From Aphodosoma sp045614825 (GTDB lineage Bacteria; Bacteroidota; Bacteroidia; Bacteroidales; Paludibacteraceae), in NCBI GenBank assembly GCA_045614825.1, contig JAZLDO010000014.1, positions 1-5,564 on the forward strand: a stretch of DNA of 5,564 nt. Direction: 5' to 3'. Positions within the stretch are counted from its first letter, which is position 1. The number at the start of each line of letters is the position of its first letter. This document shows, piece by piece, positions 4,956 to 5,564 of this stretch. The position numbers were made by a program, and so were the translations under genes. Below the pieces are notes generated by a model, which worked only from the letters and a program-made list of their open reading frames with translations, was not told the origin of the DNA and did not search any database.

Positions 4956-5564
4956 TTACATATCCCATTGTTCGAGGGTACCGAGCAATTCGTCAAATGT
5001 GTGACATTTTGCTTTTTCTTGTACCTCTTTGATTTGGTTATGTACAGCTTCGTCGTAGCATTCTGTTGGAACGGCACGAATCACACCCATTGCGATTGGC
5101 ATGTCAGGACCTTCCATGAGAGCCAATTTGAGGTGGAGTGTTGGGTCTTCTGTTGTTGCATCGTGAACGAGGATGTCGTTTTCTGTTACGCCATTTTCGC
5201 CGATTGTAACAACTTTAAGGTTCCAACCATCAAGTACAAGACCTTTGTTGCGGTCTTTACCGAAAATCATTGGTTTGCCGTGTTCGAGAACTACTGTGCG
5301 TTCGAGGCGGTCTTCTTTAGTAGCAATCCAGTTGTTTGCGCCATTGTTGAAGATAACGCAGTTACACAAGCATTCGCATACTGAATAACCTTTGTGAGCT
5401 GCAGCAGCTTTCATTACCATAACAGATGTAGGACCATCAACGTCGAGTGTACGAGCGAAGAATGTACCGCGAGCACCCATTACCAATTCAGCTGGACGGA
5501 AAGGACGTTCTACTGTACCGAAAGGTGATGATTTAGATACGAAACCTTTAGGTGAAGTAGGTGA
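4956..5564 (-). CDS. korB: 2-oxoacid (probably 2-oxoglutarate):ferredoxin oxidoreductase, beta subunit, C-terminal part
   Basis: This is the beta subunit of a thiamine-diphosphate and iron-sulfur enzyme that interconverts a 2-oxoacid and CoA with acyl-CoA and CO2, using ferredoxin; it acts in the cytoplasm with an alpha subunit. The visible 202 residues plus stop begin SPTSPKGF, just after where the family's GGQ motif of the cofactor-binding region would lie, and the right edge cuts the gene there. Recognisable parts are RPAELVMGARGTFFART, the CNCVIFNN motif and the C-terminal cap (about the last 80 residues, with DPTLHLKLALMEGP). Members are usually near 300-350 residues, so about 100-150 N-terminal residues are missing. 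Alpha and small subunits are expected upstream, outside the window. The substrate (2-oxoglutarate rather than pyruvate or branched-chain acids) is judged from overall resemblance only. A terminator follows, so this is the last gene of its operon. Confidence 0.9.
   Translation of the reverse strand, partial: SPTSPKGFVSKSSPFGTVERPFRPAELVMGARGTFFARTLDVDGPTSVMVMKAAAAHKGYSVCECLCNCVIFNNGANNWIATKEDRLERTVVLEHGKPMIFGKDRNKGLVLDGWNLKVVTIGENGVTENDILVHDATTEDPTLHLKLALMEGPDMPIAMGVIRAVPTECYDEAVHNQIKEVQEKAKCHTFDELLGTLEQWDM

Noticed and set aside
4772..5388. Open frames overlapping korB on both strands
   Set aside because: They are shadows of the conserved korB frame; none shows a plausible protein pattern or start context.
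1..5564. CRISPR array, tRNA or rRNA genes
   Set aside because: No regularly spaced direct repeats with unique spacers, no tRNA cloverleaf with a T-loop motif, and no rRNA segment were recognised on either strand.

Overview
The window looks like a chromosomal segment of an anaerobic, probably gut- or mouth-associated Bacteroidota (order Bacteroidales by inference). Supporting signs are an oxygen-sensitive class III ribonucleotide reductase, a ferredoxin-dependent 2-oxoacid oxidoreductase, a BspA-like leucine-rich-repeat protein carrying a TonB C-terminal domain, a small protein with GldL-type HWPGG motifs, mostly A/T-rich start regions without a strong Shine-Dalgarno, and two promoter candidates of the Bacteroidota form TTG-N20-TAnnTTTG. 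No genus can be assigned from the sequence alone.

Layout. Positions 1-1450 (minus) hold the N-terminal two thirds of nrdD, cut by the left edge. Positions 1451-2631 are a long divergent intergenic region. In order it contains a pair of long imperfect palindromes next to nrdD, a minus-strand promoter candidate for nrdD, a 187-bp MITE-like element with terminal inverted repeats and a perfect 9-bp target duplication (1978-2182), a strong plus-strand promoter, and a rod-shaped structured RNA ending in an intrinsic terminator (about 2358-2576). Positions 2632-4026 (plus) are a very A/T-rich BspA-like LRR plus TonB_C gene interrupted by one in-frame TAA at codon 139. Positions 4027-4214 form a leader whose RNA could fold into mutually exclusive structures, the last a terminator-like hairpin just before the next start. 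Positions 4215-4544 (plus) encode a 109-residue membrane protein made of two copies of one HWPGG hairpin module, followed by a clear terminator. Positions 4582-4886 contain only palindromes, short repeats and a weak terminator-like hairpin. Positions 4956-5564 (minus) hold the C-terminal part of korB, cut by the right edge, with its terminator at 4887-4918.

How the parts relate. The two flanking genes are conserved anaerobic metabolism genes (dNTP synthesis and ferredoxin-linked 2-oxoacid metabolism). Both are transcribed leftward and are near 47% G+C in the lines sampled. Between them is a variable island, transcribed rightward, holding a mobile element, a decayed or interrupted surface/secreted protein gene, a small membrane protein and candidate regulatory RNAs. 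Nothing shows that the island genes work together. The most notable items are the unassigned structured RNA, the candidate attenuator before the small membrane gene, the MITE, and the palindrome pair in the presumed nrdD leader.
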